The translations under genes were made by a program, and so were the position numbers. The notes under the pieces are model-generated. The model did no database searches, was not told the DNA's origin, and worked only from the letters and a program-made list of their open reading frames with translations. Below are positions 20,508 through 33,850 of a stretch of 64,000 nt of DNA, piece after piece. The stretch is from Theropithecus gelada (taxonomy: Eukaryota; Chordata; Mammalia; Primates; Cercopithecidae), in NCBI RefSeq assembly GCF_003255815.1, contig NC_037681.1, forward strand, positions 84,733,703-84,797,702, given 5' to 3'. Position 1 is the first letter of the stretch. The number at the start of each line of letters is the position of its first letter.

Positions 20508-21886
20508 TCCTGAAGTCATGTACTTGAGAACTTTAAATGAGTATGTAGATAAAAAACATCCAAATGTTTCAATTACTGGCTCCATTTGTTGGTCTTCAAT
20601 TAAGTTAGTTTGACCTCATATATTCAGCCCTATTCCAATGTTATCTAGCACCAAGAACATGAAATAGCACCATTAATTCTACTCAAGACTAGAAGAAATG
20701 CTAGAAAAAATCTTCCTAATAAAACTGTCTTCTATTTTGTCTATTACTTTAAAACTCTGCTTGATACTTGAAAGCATGTTGCTCTCACTAGCAGAAACTA
20801 AACTTCCAGAGTTAAAAAATTTTTTTAAATAAATATATTCTGGAATAGTGTTATTTTCTTTGTGGGTGGGGAGAACATGAAAAATAAGTCATAAAATATA
20901 TATTTATTAGGAATAGTATTATTAATTTGACTGTTAAACATTCTACTCATTTCTTCTTTAAGGGCCAGTGAAATACAATTATTTTCATATCAAGTTTTCC
21001 CAAAGGAAAGACTTTCTATAATATCTTGCACTTTCACCCATAAGAAGAAAAACTGAGAAATCAATCTTTGTCCCTCAACATAACAAATGTTTTCTTTCAT
21101 TATTTACATCACACACAGCCTTCTGCTTACTACCTACTGAACACAAGTAAAAAATTCCTGCCCTAAAAAAAAAAAAAAAAAAAAAAGCAAAACAAATACT
21201 AAGCAAGGGACAAAACAAATCTTATGCAGATTGTTTACACAATCTTCTGAGCACTTCTATTTTGGTGGGCAAGTGGGTAGGCATAATGGGGTACTGAGAA
21301 AAAAAGGAAAGGAAAATGTTTTAAAACATGAAAATGTTATAACATTTCTTTATGATGAAAAACAATGTGGACTGCATATATTATCTCAGATAAAACAGAT
21401 TTCCATCTATACTAGAGTTTCCTTGTGGCTGATTTCAAAAACATGACTCAAACAGAAAGAACTGCTTTAGTATGTTTGCGGTGGAACCATTTTATGAAAC
21501 CAATTCAGCTGATGACTGGAGTTTAATTCACAGCAGTTTCTTGATAAGAGTGAAAATTTAATCACCTTCTTCCTTCTTTTGCAACCAGCAGGAGTAACAC
21601 ACAGCATTTTTACATAAAAGGAAAAATAATGGTGTGCAGTAGTAGTTGGAGGTTACTACTTTCTGCTAGTGTCTTTTAGCTTCTCAACACAGCGGTGGAG
21701 GAAGTGAAGTCTATGTTCCCCTTCCCAAGATACAGGACACCACCTGTGCAAATTCCCAGCCTCCTCTCTTAGAGAAGCCAAATAACATGCTGATAGTCTA
21801 TCACCTACAGGGATAACTTATTTTCATCCGGATGGAAAAGCAATTAACATCTTTCCTAGGGACAGTATGTGTTCCTTTAAACTGGG
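20508..21886. other. Intron 1 stretch, no recognised gene
   Basis: Contains an A22 run near 21165-21187, possibly an old retroelement tail; nothing else recognised. Confidence 0.5.
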
Positions 21887-22085
21887 GTTTCTCAACTTAG
21901 GCTTTACTGACATTTTTATATTGTGGGGTACTGGCCTGTGCACTGTAGGGGGTTCAGCAGTATCTCTGGCCTTTCTGTTCTACCTAGACGCCGGCAGAAC
22001 ATTCTAGTTGTGACTTTAAAAATGCCTCAACTTCCTATCTCCCCACTACTCACTCCTCCACCTTATGAGAACCACTGCTCCAATC
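21887..22085 (-). mobile_element. MER-type hAT DNA element
   Basis: 'tttctcaacttaggctttac', 'tgacatttttatattgtggg' and a closing 'gagaaccactgct' match a common hAT-type MER repeat whose outer bases are CAGTGGTTCTC in the other orientation. I cannot name the family with certainty. Confidence 0.5.
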
Positions 22086-22634
22086 TTGAAGACAACATAC
22101 TTTGTTCTTGGGATAGAAATTTCCCCTTTTTCTGGCATACTCCTTGGCACATAGTAAGGTACTTAATGTTTGCTTACTAACATTATACTGATACTGATAA
22201 TAAAAGGTTATTTATACTAAGACTTGTGTTTGTAAAGGCCATGGCTTTGAAGGTGGGTGTAGTTTCAGTATTTTACTAGAATTTATAAGGGGCTGAGAGT
22301 GAGAATGAGAATCTTGCCTTGATGGCAATTAATTATTAATGTTTCCATGCATTTAAAATATTTTAATACTGTGGCTACCTCTCTCAAATGGTTGAAGAAA
22401 GCGACTAGAGCTGGAGTGGCCAAGGAAGTAGCTATAAGGCTAGTGCTGGGTAGCCTGCTGTTTAGAGAAAGGCAAATATTTGGAGGCTAGATAAGTAACT
22501 TCTGGACTAAGAGACCCATATTTAGAAAAATTAAAAGCAGGTTTTGGAAAGCATGGGAGAATTCTTTTAGGTCAAAAGAGGGTGTCAATTTGAATCAACC
22601 CTGGGGTAAGGTCTATCTTGCACTTGCATAGAAT

Positions 22635-22810
22635 GGTAATTAGCAAAATGCTTTCACAAAATATTATTTTATTTGACCCTCATAATAACCCTGTGAATTG
22701 GGTAGGAAAGCCTTAACTCTATTTTCCAGATAAGGGAACTGAGTAGGTCAGAAAAGCCAAGTGACTGTTTGAAGGTCAAAGAATTCTGGCAGAGCTAGGA
22801 CTGAGATCCA
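22635..22810 (-). mobile_element. MIR
   Basis: Reverse MIR: 'tttgaccctcataataaccc', 'ttttccagataagggaactg' and a diverged 'caaagaattctggcagagc'. Confidence 0.7.
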
Positions 22811-23764
22811 CATGTTAACTCAACATACATTAACCCATTTAATTTCTATTACAACTATAAAGTACAATCATTTGTCCCCATTTTATAAATGGAGAAACTG
22901 AAGCTACCAGAGATAAAGTGGTCCAGGTTTTCTGATGTCATTACTCCACACCCCAGACAAGGTAGAATGGGGCTAATTCCTAAACAGACTAAAAGACCCT
23001 ATTATAGAACCATTTAGAGGACTTGAACGTATTCACGTGTAAAGTAAACCCTAAAAAAGTTATACTTCAGCATAGATTAGTAACAACTATTCAACTATGA
23101 CTCGTGCTTTTTGAGACTATTTGAACCTTTGTCACTTCCTCAATGCTCACTGTACTTGTCAACCATTTCCTGGTAGTGGCCAACAACAAATATTTCAGTA
23201 AATAAAGTGGACTTTGTGTGCTTATTTTAAAAATGAGGACAGAAAGGAACCACCCAAGGGGGGAAAATCAGGGTATTTCACAAACGTAAATTCCTGGTAC
23301 CACCAGGAAGAAAAACATACACATTAGAAGTGAGTCCAGACAGCTTAGGAACAGACAGGGTCAAGTGCTCCCTGATTGTGGAAGGAGAGCTGTTTACATC
23401 GACTTGCAACCTTACCCACAAATAATCACTTAATTCCCCACACCTAGAAAATATATTTTTAAAGACACAACTAAGAACCCAAACAGTTTTATTGTCTCTG
23501 CCCATTCTTAGCTTGTATTCAACAATTTTAGATTACCAAAGTTCCTAAAATGATAAAATGCTCCTCAGAAAGCAAGATTAGAAAGTCCTCTAGGTTTAAC
23601 CATTAAAGTCGCAAATAAAATTCTGCAAAAAGCAGCAAATTCAGTGGGATTTGACAGTTATTTGGAACAAAAACATGGGATAAAAGGATATTCGGGAGAA
23701 ATCCTATCATTTTCTAAAGTCAGCATCCCACACTGGTAGTCCCTTTTCATAACGGCAAACACTG

Positions 23765-23900
23765 AATTCTGTCTCTGCGCCAAGCACTGTTCTAAGCACT
23801 TTACATGTATTAAGTGATTTAATCTCTGGGACAACCTTATGAGATAGGAACTATTATAACCCACATTTTACAGATAACAAAACTAAGGTTACAAATCAGC
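23765..23900 (-). mobile_element. MIR fragment
   Basis: 'gccaagcactgttctaagca', 'ctttacatgtattaagtg' and 'cattttacagataacaaaac' are the conserved MIR core in reverse; it ends just before Tigger1. Confidence 0.8.
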
Positions 23901-23936
23901 ACTCTGGAATTGCTGAAACAATTGAGTTTTAAAGTA

Positions 23937-25715
23937 CAGGCACATCTGGTTTTATCGCACTTTGCTTTATTTTATTGTGTTTCACAGATACTGTGTTTTT
24001 TACAAATTCAAAGTTTGTGGCAACCCTGCATGGGCAAGACTATTGGTGCCAATTTTCTGACAGCATGTGCTCACTTCATGTCTGTGTCACATTCTGGTAA
24101 TTCTCACAGTATTTCAAACTTTTTTCATTATTATTATTATTATTATTATTATTGTATCTGTTATGGTGGTCTGTGATCAGTGATCTTTGATGTTACTGTT
24201 GTAACTGGGGGTGTCCTGAATTGTGTCCATATAAGGTGGTAAACTTAATTGATAAATGCTGAGTGGGTTCTGACTGCTCTACTTTCTCCCATCTTGCTCA
24301 CTCTCCTTAAACCTCCCTATTTCCTGAGACACAATATTGAAATTATGCCAATTTAATAATCCTACAGTGGCCTCTAACTGTTTAAGTGAAAGGAAGAGTT
24401 GCAAGTCTCTCTCCTTAAATCAAAAGCTAGAAATGATGCTTACTGAGGAAGGCACATTGAAAGTTGAGACAGGCTGAAAGCTAGGCCTCTTCTGCCAGTT
24501 AGCCAAGCTGTGAATGCAAAGGAAAAGTTCTTGAAGGAAATTAAAAGTGCTACTTCAGTGAACACATGAACGATAAGAAAATGAAACAGCCTTATAACTG
24601 ATACGGGGAAAGTCTGAGTGGTCTGGATAGAAGATCAAACCAGCCACAACATTCCCTTAAGCCAAAGCTTAATCCAGTGCAAGGCCCTAACTCTCTTCCA
24701 TTCTATGAAGGCTGAGAGAGGTGAGAAAGCTGCAGAAGAAGAGATGAAGCTAGCAAAGGTTGGTTCATGAAGTTTAAGGAAAGAAGTCACATCTCCACAA
24801 CACAAAAGTGCAAGGTGAAGGAGCAAGTGCTGATGGAGAAGCTGAAGCAAGTTATCCAGAAGATCTACTAGCTAAGGTCATTGATGAAGATGGCTACACT
24901 AAATAAGATATTTTCAATGTTGACAAAATAGCCTTCCTTCTATTGAAGAAGACGCCATCTAGGATGGCAGACAGCATTTCATAGCTAGAGAGAAGTCAAT
25001 TCCTGGTTTCAAACTTCCAAAGGACAGGCTGACTCTCTTGTTATGAGTTAATGTAGCTGGTGACTTTAAGTTGAAGCCAATGCTTATTTACCATTCTGAA
25101 AGTCCTAGGTCCCTAAGAATGATGCTAAATCTACTCTGCCTGTCCTCTATAAAGGAAACAACAAAACCTGGAAGACAGCACATCTGTTTACAACATGGTT
25201 TACTAAATATTTTAAGCCCACTGTTGAGAACTACTGCTCCGGAGAACATTCCTTTTAAAATACTACTGCTCACTGACAATGCACCTAGTCATCCAAAAAC
25301 TCTAATGGAAATGTACAAGGAGATGAATGCTTCCTTATATGGAATCTATTCCTGATGAAGATGCTGTGAACAATTTTGAAATGACAGCAAAGGATTTAGA
25401 ATATTACATAAACTTAGTTGATAAAGCAGTAGCAGAGTTTGAGAGGATTGATTCCAATTTTGAAAGAAGTTCTACTGTGGGTAAAATGCTATGAAACAGC
25501 ATTGCATGCTACAGAGAATCTTTTGTGAAAGGAAGAAATCAATGTGGGAAACTTCATTGTTGTCTTATTTTAAGAAACTGCCATGGGCATCCCAACTTTT
25601 GGCAACCACCACCCTGATCAGTTGGCAGCCAGCAAAGATCACAATTTGCTGAAAGCTCAGATGATTGTCAAGCTTTTTTTTTTTTAAGCAATCAAGTATT
25701 TTTAATTAAGGTATG
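23937..25715 (+). mobile_element. Tigger1 (pogo-type) DNA transposon, internally deleted
   Basis: Preceded by a TA target dinucleotide (23935-23936), it starts with the Tigger1 inverted-repeat sequence 'caggcacatctggttttatc'. It continues through the leader ('caaagtttgtggcaaccctg') and much of the transposase gene. The transposase reads in broken frames; 25071-25355 includes LLTDNAPSHP, the second Asp region of the DDE triad. Around 25340 the sequence jumps from the middle to the 3' part of the gene ('gatgaagatgctgtgaac'), so several hundred bases are missing. The 3' terminal repeat is lost where an Alu fragment begins. Family assignment is confident; no active transposase remains. Confidence 0.85.
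24126..24156. repeat. (ATT)n in Tigger1
   Basis: About nine ATT units, an expansion of the short ATT run found in Tigger1. Confidence 0.9.
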
Positions 25716-25773
25716 TACTTTTTTTTTTTTTTTGAGACAGAATCTTGCTCTGTTGCCCAGGCTGGAGTGCAGT
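25716..25773 (-). mobile_element. Alu fragment at Tigger1 end
   Basis: T-rich tail then 'gagacagaatcttgctctg' to 'ggagtgcagt', where it stops; only the 3' end of a reverse Alu is present. Confidence 0.8.
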
Positions 25774-26494
25774 CAGCCTTCTTCCAACTTAAAGGTGTGA
25801 GAATTCCATGTTGTACTGGCCCTCCCAAGTCATAGTGCTTGCCAGGTCTCATGTCCTTTTTCTGATGTGAAACTGTCAGGGACAGTTGGTACTACACAAG
25901 TGTGACCACTCACTGGACTGAGTGATACCTAACCAAAGTGACCTAGCTACGCACTGGCAAGAATTTGGCAGAACAATACTTTACGGTGTTTTCTTAAAAA
26001 TAAAAACAAAAAACACTTGTGACATATAAATGGCAATTTTACTACTGAATGCTCCTGGTGGTTTTATTAGAAAACACTTTATATATGCAATCATATTACA
26101 GCTTCTGAGTTAATACTATATATCAAAATCTTTAAGAATATTTGAACTTATTTCAGTTCTGCCACCTACCCACATCAATCGTACTCTTAAGAGTTTATGA
26201 AGGGAAAAGGAATGAGGGCTTGGAGGAGGAAGAATAAAGAACAAGCAGCAGCCATAGGTAATTTTGACACATTTCATTTAAAAAGCTTTAAGAAAAATAT
26301 AAATCTTGAAAAGCCAGAAAGTCATTTTATTGAATTATCACTAATTATTTCATTATGATTGTTTTCTTTAAACTAGAAGAGACACTCATGAAGGACTAAG
26401 CCATGACTGTACTTAGGGCCAACTGAGAACTTGGGCCCTTGACAGTCAGGAGGGTCCTTCACAAATTCTCAGATTTACAAACCAGCTCTGTAGC
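25774..26494. other. Intron 1 stretch, nothing recognised
   Basis: Unique-looking sequence following the Alu fragment; no exon or repeat was assigned. Confidence 0.4.
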
Positions 26495-26580
26495 ACATGA
26501 TTTTCTCATCCTATAAAATGAGGACAACGCTTCCCAAACCTCATAGGATTTGTTGTGAGGACTGAATGAAATTCAGTTTG
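26495..26580 (+). mobile_element. MIR fragment
   Basis: 'tttctcatcctataaaatga' then 'ggacaacgc' and 'tgttgtgaggactgaatgaa' match the forward MIR 3' half. Confidence 0.65.
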
Positions 26581-26716
26581 CTTCACTCACTAAATACACT
26601 CTTTTTTTTTCTCTTTTTTAATAAACCAACCTCATAGCACAGGACTCAACTTGTGCCTCAGCAAAATTTCAAATGACTACAAGTCAAAGACTTTTGGGTA
26701 TCTTAAAGCTATTCTC

Positions 26717-26740
26717 AAAAAAAAAAAAAAAAAAAAAAAT
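26717..26740. repeat. Poly(A) run
   Basis: Uninterrupted run of about 22 A. Confidence 0.9.
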
Positions 26741-27401
26741 CAAGCATTTATTAAATACCTACTACGTATTTAGTTGGGCATACGAAGTTGGTCTTAATAA
26801 ATACTTGGTTGATTTATGGTGATGCTGCCCCATCACTTAATATTTAATTATTTTCTTAGAGATTCATATTTCTCAGTATCTTAAAAAAATGTTTATAATC
26901 TGTTCTTTGTAGATAACTTTTGATACCATGCAGAAAGTTCTATTTTTTTTAACCACTCTTAATATATAATAGACCTGGAAATATAATCAAAGACCTCAAA
27001 AAACATTACACTTAGTTTCAAGGTTGAATGCTGTATGAACATTTGATTCTCCATGGGGGGGAACTACATCTAAATCAAACATCTAAATAGAGCATATATT
27101 CTCTGCTCTTTTAGAGAAGCTAACTTTAAGTCTTAGTTTCGAAATTCCATTATAAGCTTCATTCAAAAGGAATGAAAACAGAAAAATGTAGTTGAAAAAT
27201 CAAATTACAAGTAAGTCTCTAATACTGTAGTAAAGTCGACTACTAAGAGAGAGAAATCGTTATTAAAAGATGACAATTATTACTACTCTAACGAACAAAA
27301 GTTTCATCTTACGAGAGTTCTAATTTTCTCTTTGGGTCATGAAAAGTTTTCAAAAGTAGCATCTAATCTTTCCTTAACCAAATCACAATGTTTTCCCAAT
27401 A

Positions 27402-27691
27402 ATTTTTTTTTGGGACGGAGTGTCGCTCTGTCGCCCAGGCTGGAGTGGAGGGCATGATCTCGGCTCACTGCAACCTCTGCCTCCAGGATTCAAGCAATTC
27501 TCCTGCCTCAGCCTCCTGAGTAGCTGGGTCTACAGATGCGTGCCACCACGCCCAGCTAATTTTTTGTATTTTTAATACAGAAGGGGTTTCACTGTGTTAG
27601 CCAGGATGGTCTCGATCTCCTGACCTCGTGATCTGCCTACCTTGGCCTCCCGAAGTGCTGGGATTACAGGTATGAGCCACCGTGCCCAGCC
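27402..27691 (-). mobile_element. Alu (S/Y type)
   Basis: Complete reverse Alu from 'gggacggagtgtcgc' to 'caccgtgcccagcc'. Confidence 0.94.
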
Positions 27692-30600
27692 CCTTTGTTT
27701 ATTTAAACAGAGTGAATATTTTAAATCACTCAACATGGTATTCCTATTTAGCCCTTTTCATTAGCAAAACAATAAATACATACAGCTGGGATATTTCTAT
27801 GAATTCCCTCTTTATCCACTCTTGATTACTGTTATGCTAGCACATTAAAAATACCCCAATTAGGTAAATTATTATGATCAACTTTCTTTCCAAAATTACA
27901 ACTTTTCTCTTGTCACTAACTTAACATCCATTTTATACCTACACAAGAGAATGAATACTGCCTCCTCATAAACAGATTAGAAAATTGGATCCAAAACAAT
28001 CATACATTACTGAGCAGCATGTCTGTATTCTAGAAATCAGATTAAGCTTTTCATGAATTTCCTATAGAAAGAAAAACATTTTCAATTACACTTTTTCTTC
28101 TGGTGAAAATAAAATGTTTCAAAAAAGAACACTGCTGGGAAACTAATTATTCATTTTTTAGCGGAAAGAGTCCCCCTCATCAATCATTAGACCTAAAATT
28201 ATTAAATCCCTTCCAACCATATCAGAGGAAGAACAAACAGAATATTCAGGTAGAAACATTACTTAAAATCTCTATAAAGCATGACTGTCAATATTTTTAA
28301 CAAATTCTTCATAATTTTTCCCACCTTATAATATTTAAATATTAAATTGTAGTTGTCCTAAAGGTCTAGATCTCTTTTTTAGAAGATCTTGGGAAAAGAT
28401 TTATGGCTGAAAAACTATGTTTCTGAATAAGTTGTCCACAGCTAATTAAAGTACAATGACAGCATCACCATTCTGGCTACAAAACAACATAATTCTCAAA
28501 TTTGTAACAATGAACAACATTAAGTTCTAAAACATGTTTTGTTTTTTTTTTTAACCCTAAGTACTGTAGCTTGGATTGCAAAAATATTAAAAACGAACAG
28601 CTTTCAGTTCTCTGTTGACCAATAATCAACAGGCAATAGACACCTGTAGTGATATTTCTTAAGCTTTCTTTAAGACTGATGAGAGATGAGATTCATAGTG
28701 TAAATATTCTCTAAGAACACAAAAGCCTTAGAGCTTGAGATTTACTTAACTCCTTCCCTAAGATGGAAGGAAATTTAATCCATACAACATACTTCCTAAA
28801 ACTGAATATGAAAAAATAAATGTGAAAAGTTAAATAGAAAAGATCTGATGAATTATGCTTCAAATCATTCCTTTTGCAAGCTTACTTTTAACCTGAAGCA
28901 TTGACAAGGTGACACTTAAAATGAAGCCACAGAACACTTATCTCTATTTCATCGTTATCACCACACGCTATAAAGACAACCTTCTCACGGAAAAATAAAA
29001 TCCAGATAGCATTAAAGCATCTGCCAGTTACAGTTGGAACCACACACTGAATAGCTGGCTGTCTGCTCACGGTTTTTTCACTTAAGCACCTCATAATGTG
29101 TGTGAGTGGGCCTATGTTATGCAAAATAGGTAAACACTACAAAATTCTAGATTCCACTGACCGAAGTGACAATTCACTTCTCCCTCACCTCCTCCCTAAG
29201 GAAGTCTGTGCCCCAAAAGGGAAGAAATGGAAGAGGAAGCACAGAGCAATTTTTAACACAGGCTTAATATCAAGTTATAGAGTAAGGTACTTCCAGAAAG
29301 AGTATTGATATTCCATTTCTTAAGAAGCAGCCTGAATTAACTATATATTCTATAAATGTCAGAAGTATAACTATAATATTGAAGCGCCTTTTCATATTAG
29401 TAAACCTATTTTTACAGATTTAGTATAGTACTCAATTCGTTAAGCGACACTACATTTAAAAAAACACAAAAATCAATACAATTCAGATGTAAAGAAGGTA
29501 GCCCCTTTAGCACTATTCAGTGAAACTGATTTTTGTGGTCTGGTTATAAAATACTATATTATCTCAGGCATAAAAACAGGTGAACATTCAATCACATTTT
29601 CAATGGATCACACTTGTTTATTTCCAGCTTTATTCTTTACAACTTTAAAATAAATTAGATACATTTGACGCTTATGAATATGGAGAAACTACAGCAGTAC
29701 CCAGAGGTAAGCTGGGATTGGACAAGCTTAATCAAATTGCTATGGAAAGCACCAACTTACTGACATGTGCTGTTCTCAGATTATCCCACTTGTAAATTCC
29801 ATTCTAGAAAGTACTGCCTGCCACTCCAAATTTCCCCACATGCTGTCTCAGGAAAAGAACTGTGTTTTCTTATGGTGAATGGTTACACACAGAGCTTGTC
29901 TAATCCTCCAAATAGTCAAAGGCGAACCTGATTAATTACATTTAGGATTATTTAAAAGAATACTAAAATTAAGTCACAATAGTAAATGCTTTTCATACTT
30001 GTTCAATAATTTGCCCATGCAAATCACTGATAATCTCCACTCATTAAAGTTCAACTTGAGTCTAGATGCTTGACATTCTTTTATTAAAGTTCTTTAGCAG
30101 CCCTCAAGTGTTCAACCCTTTTGTAAAAAGTTACTAGTTATTACAGCAGAGCCCTAAAATTAGTATTGATACCCACAGTTCTGAGCCACCTAAGTAAATG
30201 GCTATCTAGACAATTTTAGCCTTAATTCAATTATGCTATACTGAATAATACATTGCTAATAAAACCTGACTGGAGACTCAGTAAGTGTCCTTGGTGACCT
30301 TAATTGGAATCATTCAAAGTCCCACCTATAAATACATTGATCTTTTTTTAAAAAAGTAGTATAAAAATACTTTTGGTGGCCCTAAGTTTATCTGCAAAGC
30401 CTTCTTACAATGTGTCCACAGGACAACAGTTCTGTTTCACAGTAGGGCTATCATTTTTAAGAGAACATCACTATAACAGTATGTAGTAACTTAATGCCTT
30501 GGCACAAAATGAACCACCCTCTATCACACAGCTACAAGTTTACTTCTGTTGCTTCCCAGCATTCTGTAGCTGTCACATCCCCTGAAGCAGTTCTGTAAAT

Positions 30601-31177
30601 CTGTTTAATGTTTCGTTTGCTCCTTGTGCTGGCAGCAGGCCCACTTAGGTTACAGCGAAATAAATCTGCACAGATAGGCTGCTTATATCCATTGTTGATA
30701 CCTGTTCAGTCCAGGAAACTGCAAAAATGATCGGGGCATATTCTAGGGTTTGTTATTTGATGATCCTGCCTTGTCATGTGATTCTGGGCTGATGAGATTG
30801 CTCAAGAAGCCGGACATGACAAACTTTATACTCATACTAAATAGAATGTAGTTGCAGCTGACTCTCAATGCCTTATACTTGATTCCATAACAAAACCTGA
30901 GGTCCTGTCATTCTTTGAACCAACATACCAACTCTCTTAACTTTGGAAGCATATGTCCTGTTTAACCCTAGGGAAACCAAGATATCAATAGTTCTTATAT
31001 CATCATTACTATCTTGATGATTAAAAACAGAGCACTGAGAGTATAAAAATTCCTTATGTCTTTAAAGATCTGTGTTTATATCAAATAATCTCTTGAGGAA
31101 ATATATTTTTTTCTTAAAAAGTTCTAAGAAGACATTAAAGATAAAATCTCCATATTTTCTAAGCATCATAATGAGCT
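27692..31177. other. Repeat-poor block in PELI1 intron 1
   Basis: About 3.5 kb without an Alu, L1 or other recognisable repeat, unusual in this window. No exon was found on the PELI1 strand. It may hold conserved regulatory DNA, but that cannot be judged without alignment. Confidence 0.5.
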
Positions 31178-31482
31178 GGCCAGGTGCCGTGGCCCACGCC
31201 TGTAATCCCAGCACTTTGGAAGGCCAAGGCGGGTGGATCACCTGAGGTCAGGAGTTCGAGACCAGCCTGGCCAACATGGAGAAACCCTGTCTCTACTAAA
31301 AATACAAAATTAGCCAGGCATGGTGGCGCATGCCTGTAATCCCAGCTACTCAGGAGGCTAAAGCAGAATAGCTTGAACCTGGGAGGCGGAGGTTGTGGTG
31401 AGCCGAGATCGCGCCATGGCACTCCAGCCTGGGCAATAAGAGCAAAACTCTATCTCAAAAAAAAAAAAAAAAAAAAAATAAA
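31178..31482 (+). mobile_element. Alu
   Basis: Full-length Alu starting GGCCAGGTGCCGTGGCCCAC with A tail; flanking duplication 'ataatgagct'. Confidence 0.95.
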
Positions 31483-32883
31483 GAGTATATAATGAGCTAC
31501 TTTTATAATGGAATAAATAATCAAAGAAAAAAGGGTTAGAATTTCCAAACTTTTCTTTTCAAAATTACATTGTTTTAAAAGAGAACTTTCTTTTTACTTC
31601 TCATATACGCTTTATTTACAATGATGTTTAATTAATAACATCATGGGGACCAATTGATACAAAAACAAAACATAACCAAAACCTGAAGTAGTGTTCTTGG
31701 TTGGAATCAAAGTTACCAAACTTTGGCAAATGAACCTGAATCTCAATGACCTTTCCCCTACTCTTCCACATCCTGCTTGGCTTACAAAAGTTTTAAACTT
31801 CCTTATTTTCCTCTACAATGTCTGAACCTCTAGCAATTATCTCAGTTGAGCTCAAGAAAATGATAAACTTTGGTACTCTGAAACTTAAAAAAAAAAAACT
31901 CCAGAAAAAAAACCGAACAAAACAAAGTGTACTTACCTCACAATTTCTAGGCCTTTTCAGAGGTTTCTTTTCTTACTAGGTTTGCTTCACCCGGAGATAA
32001 AATGACCTCTGAGAACGTCCTTCTTCTTTAATGATCTCTCAATACTTCCAAGAAGGCAATCAAGGACTCATTCCTCACAGTCCCTTTACCTCTAGCCACA
32101 CCCTCAGCAGGTGCATAAATTATTTCTTCCTTTAGTTCCACTCCACAGGTGACTCTTAGGTCACGTTCCTCCACCCCACAGTGCAAATTCACGCAGATGG
32201 CATTTGCTATTCTACAGTACATTTGTACTGAATATCGACACATGCCCAGTTTTTTACTTGTCAAATCCATCTAACTCCAATCCTTTCGCGAAAACGTACA
32301 TTAGGCCTAAGATTTTTCAACAAGGTTTAAGAATAATCACGGTGTGACTGCATTATATAATTACATTTTAAAGCTGGAAAGAACCTTAAAGAATATACTG
32401 TGCAAGTTGTTCAGTTTTCCTTCCAATTTCATTTTATAATAGATGAGAAAAATCTGTATTCAGAGAGGGTAAGTTATTTAATGACAGTCATAGGGCTAAG
32501 TAGTGCAGCTAGCTAACTGATCTTGGGACTCCTATGTTAGAGTCTGTTTCATTAATTTTGGAGGCAATAACACAAGCACTAAAGAACAGAGCAGTCAGCC
32601 AATAAGTAACTCCTACCTTGTACTGTGTATTATTACAGGAGATGGCCAACTGTTCAACTTTAGCTCCACTCTTTTCTATATGTTGTTATAACTGTATACC
32701 ACAAAGAAAAAGCCGAAAATTAGATACAAATTTAATGACAGGCATACCATGAAGATTTGTTTCTTTTTGCTCACCAGATAGAGCACTGCCTCCCTAAATT
32801 GGCTGTTCATATTCTGGCTTTGTGGGCTTTGTTTACCTGGCAGTCTCCTTAAACAAACAAAAGAAAACTAGGTATCAAAAGTA
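31483..32883. other. Intron 1 stretch with a strong minus-strand donor and an 80-codon ORF
   Basis: No repeat was recognised except a possible MIR-like remnant near 32400-32540. On the minus strand an open frame from ATG 32270 to 32028 (80 codons, beginning MDLTSKKLGMCRYSVQMYCR) lies upstream of a perfect donor GAG|GTAAGT whose exon end is 31937. I do not recognise the protein. It could be an alternative first exon of PELI1 or chance. Confidence 0.35.
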
Positions 32884-33850
32884 TTGCCATAGGTAACCCA
32901 CATAATGAGAAAAATTATTTGCAAATCATGTATCTGATAAGGTACTTATATCTAGAATATCTAAAGAGGTCTCATAACTCAATAAAATATAAATGAAATT
33001 AAAAATTGGTAAAGGATCCACTTATTTCTCCAAAGAAGATATACAAATAGCCAATATGTACATAAAAAGATGCTCATTAGCCATTAGGGAAATACAAATC
33101 AAACCCACAATGACCACTTCAAACCCATGGCTATTATCAAAAGGTCAGATAATGACAAATATTGGTAAGGATGTGGAAAAGCTGGAGTCCTCAATCATGG
33201 CTAGTGGGAAAGTAAAATGGTGTAGTTACTTTGGAAAGCAGTCTGGCAGTTCCTCTAGATTAAACATTAAGTTATCATGTGACTCAGGAATTCAATTCCT
33301 AGGTATATACCCAGGAGAAATGAAGACCTATGGCCACACACAGACTGTGCATTAATGTTCATAGCAGCATTATTCATAATAGCCCCAAAGTAGAAACAAC
33401 CCAAATGTCCATCAATGGTTGGATAAACAAAATGTAGTATATCCATACAATGGAATATTATTTTGCAATAAAAGGGAATGAACTACTGATATATACTACA
33501 ACATGGATGAATCTGGAAAACATTCTGCTAAGTCAAAGAAGTCAGTCACAAAGGATCACATATTGTATAATTCCATTTATATGAAATGTGCAGAACAGGC
33601 AAATCCAGAGACAGAAAGAAAGTAGATTAGTGGTTGCCTGGGAGGGGAAAGGAAGGGGACAGAATAGGAAATTGGGGTATGATAGCTAAAGATTATGAGA
33701 TTTGTTTTTCGGATGATGAAAAATGTTCTAAAATTAATTGTGCTGCACAACTCTAAGACTATACTAAAAACCACTAAAGTGTACCCTTTAAGTGTTTACA
33801 TAAATGGTATGAAAATTATACCTCAATAAAGTGGTTACAAGAAATAAGCA
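32884..33850 (+). mobile_element. L1M 3' end (ORF2 C-terminus and 3' UTR)
   Basis: A broken ORF2 end is seen (open frame 32993-33355 with IQIANMYIKRCSLAIREIQI), followed by 'aacccaaatgtccatcaatg' and an L1MA/MB-like 3' UTR ending 'tatacctcaataaagtgg'. It is 5'-truncated and old. Confidence 0.8.

Noticed and set aside
24635..24850. Minus-strand frame in Tigger1
   Set aside because: Shadow of the transposase gene in the opposite strand.
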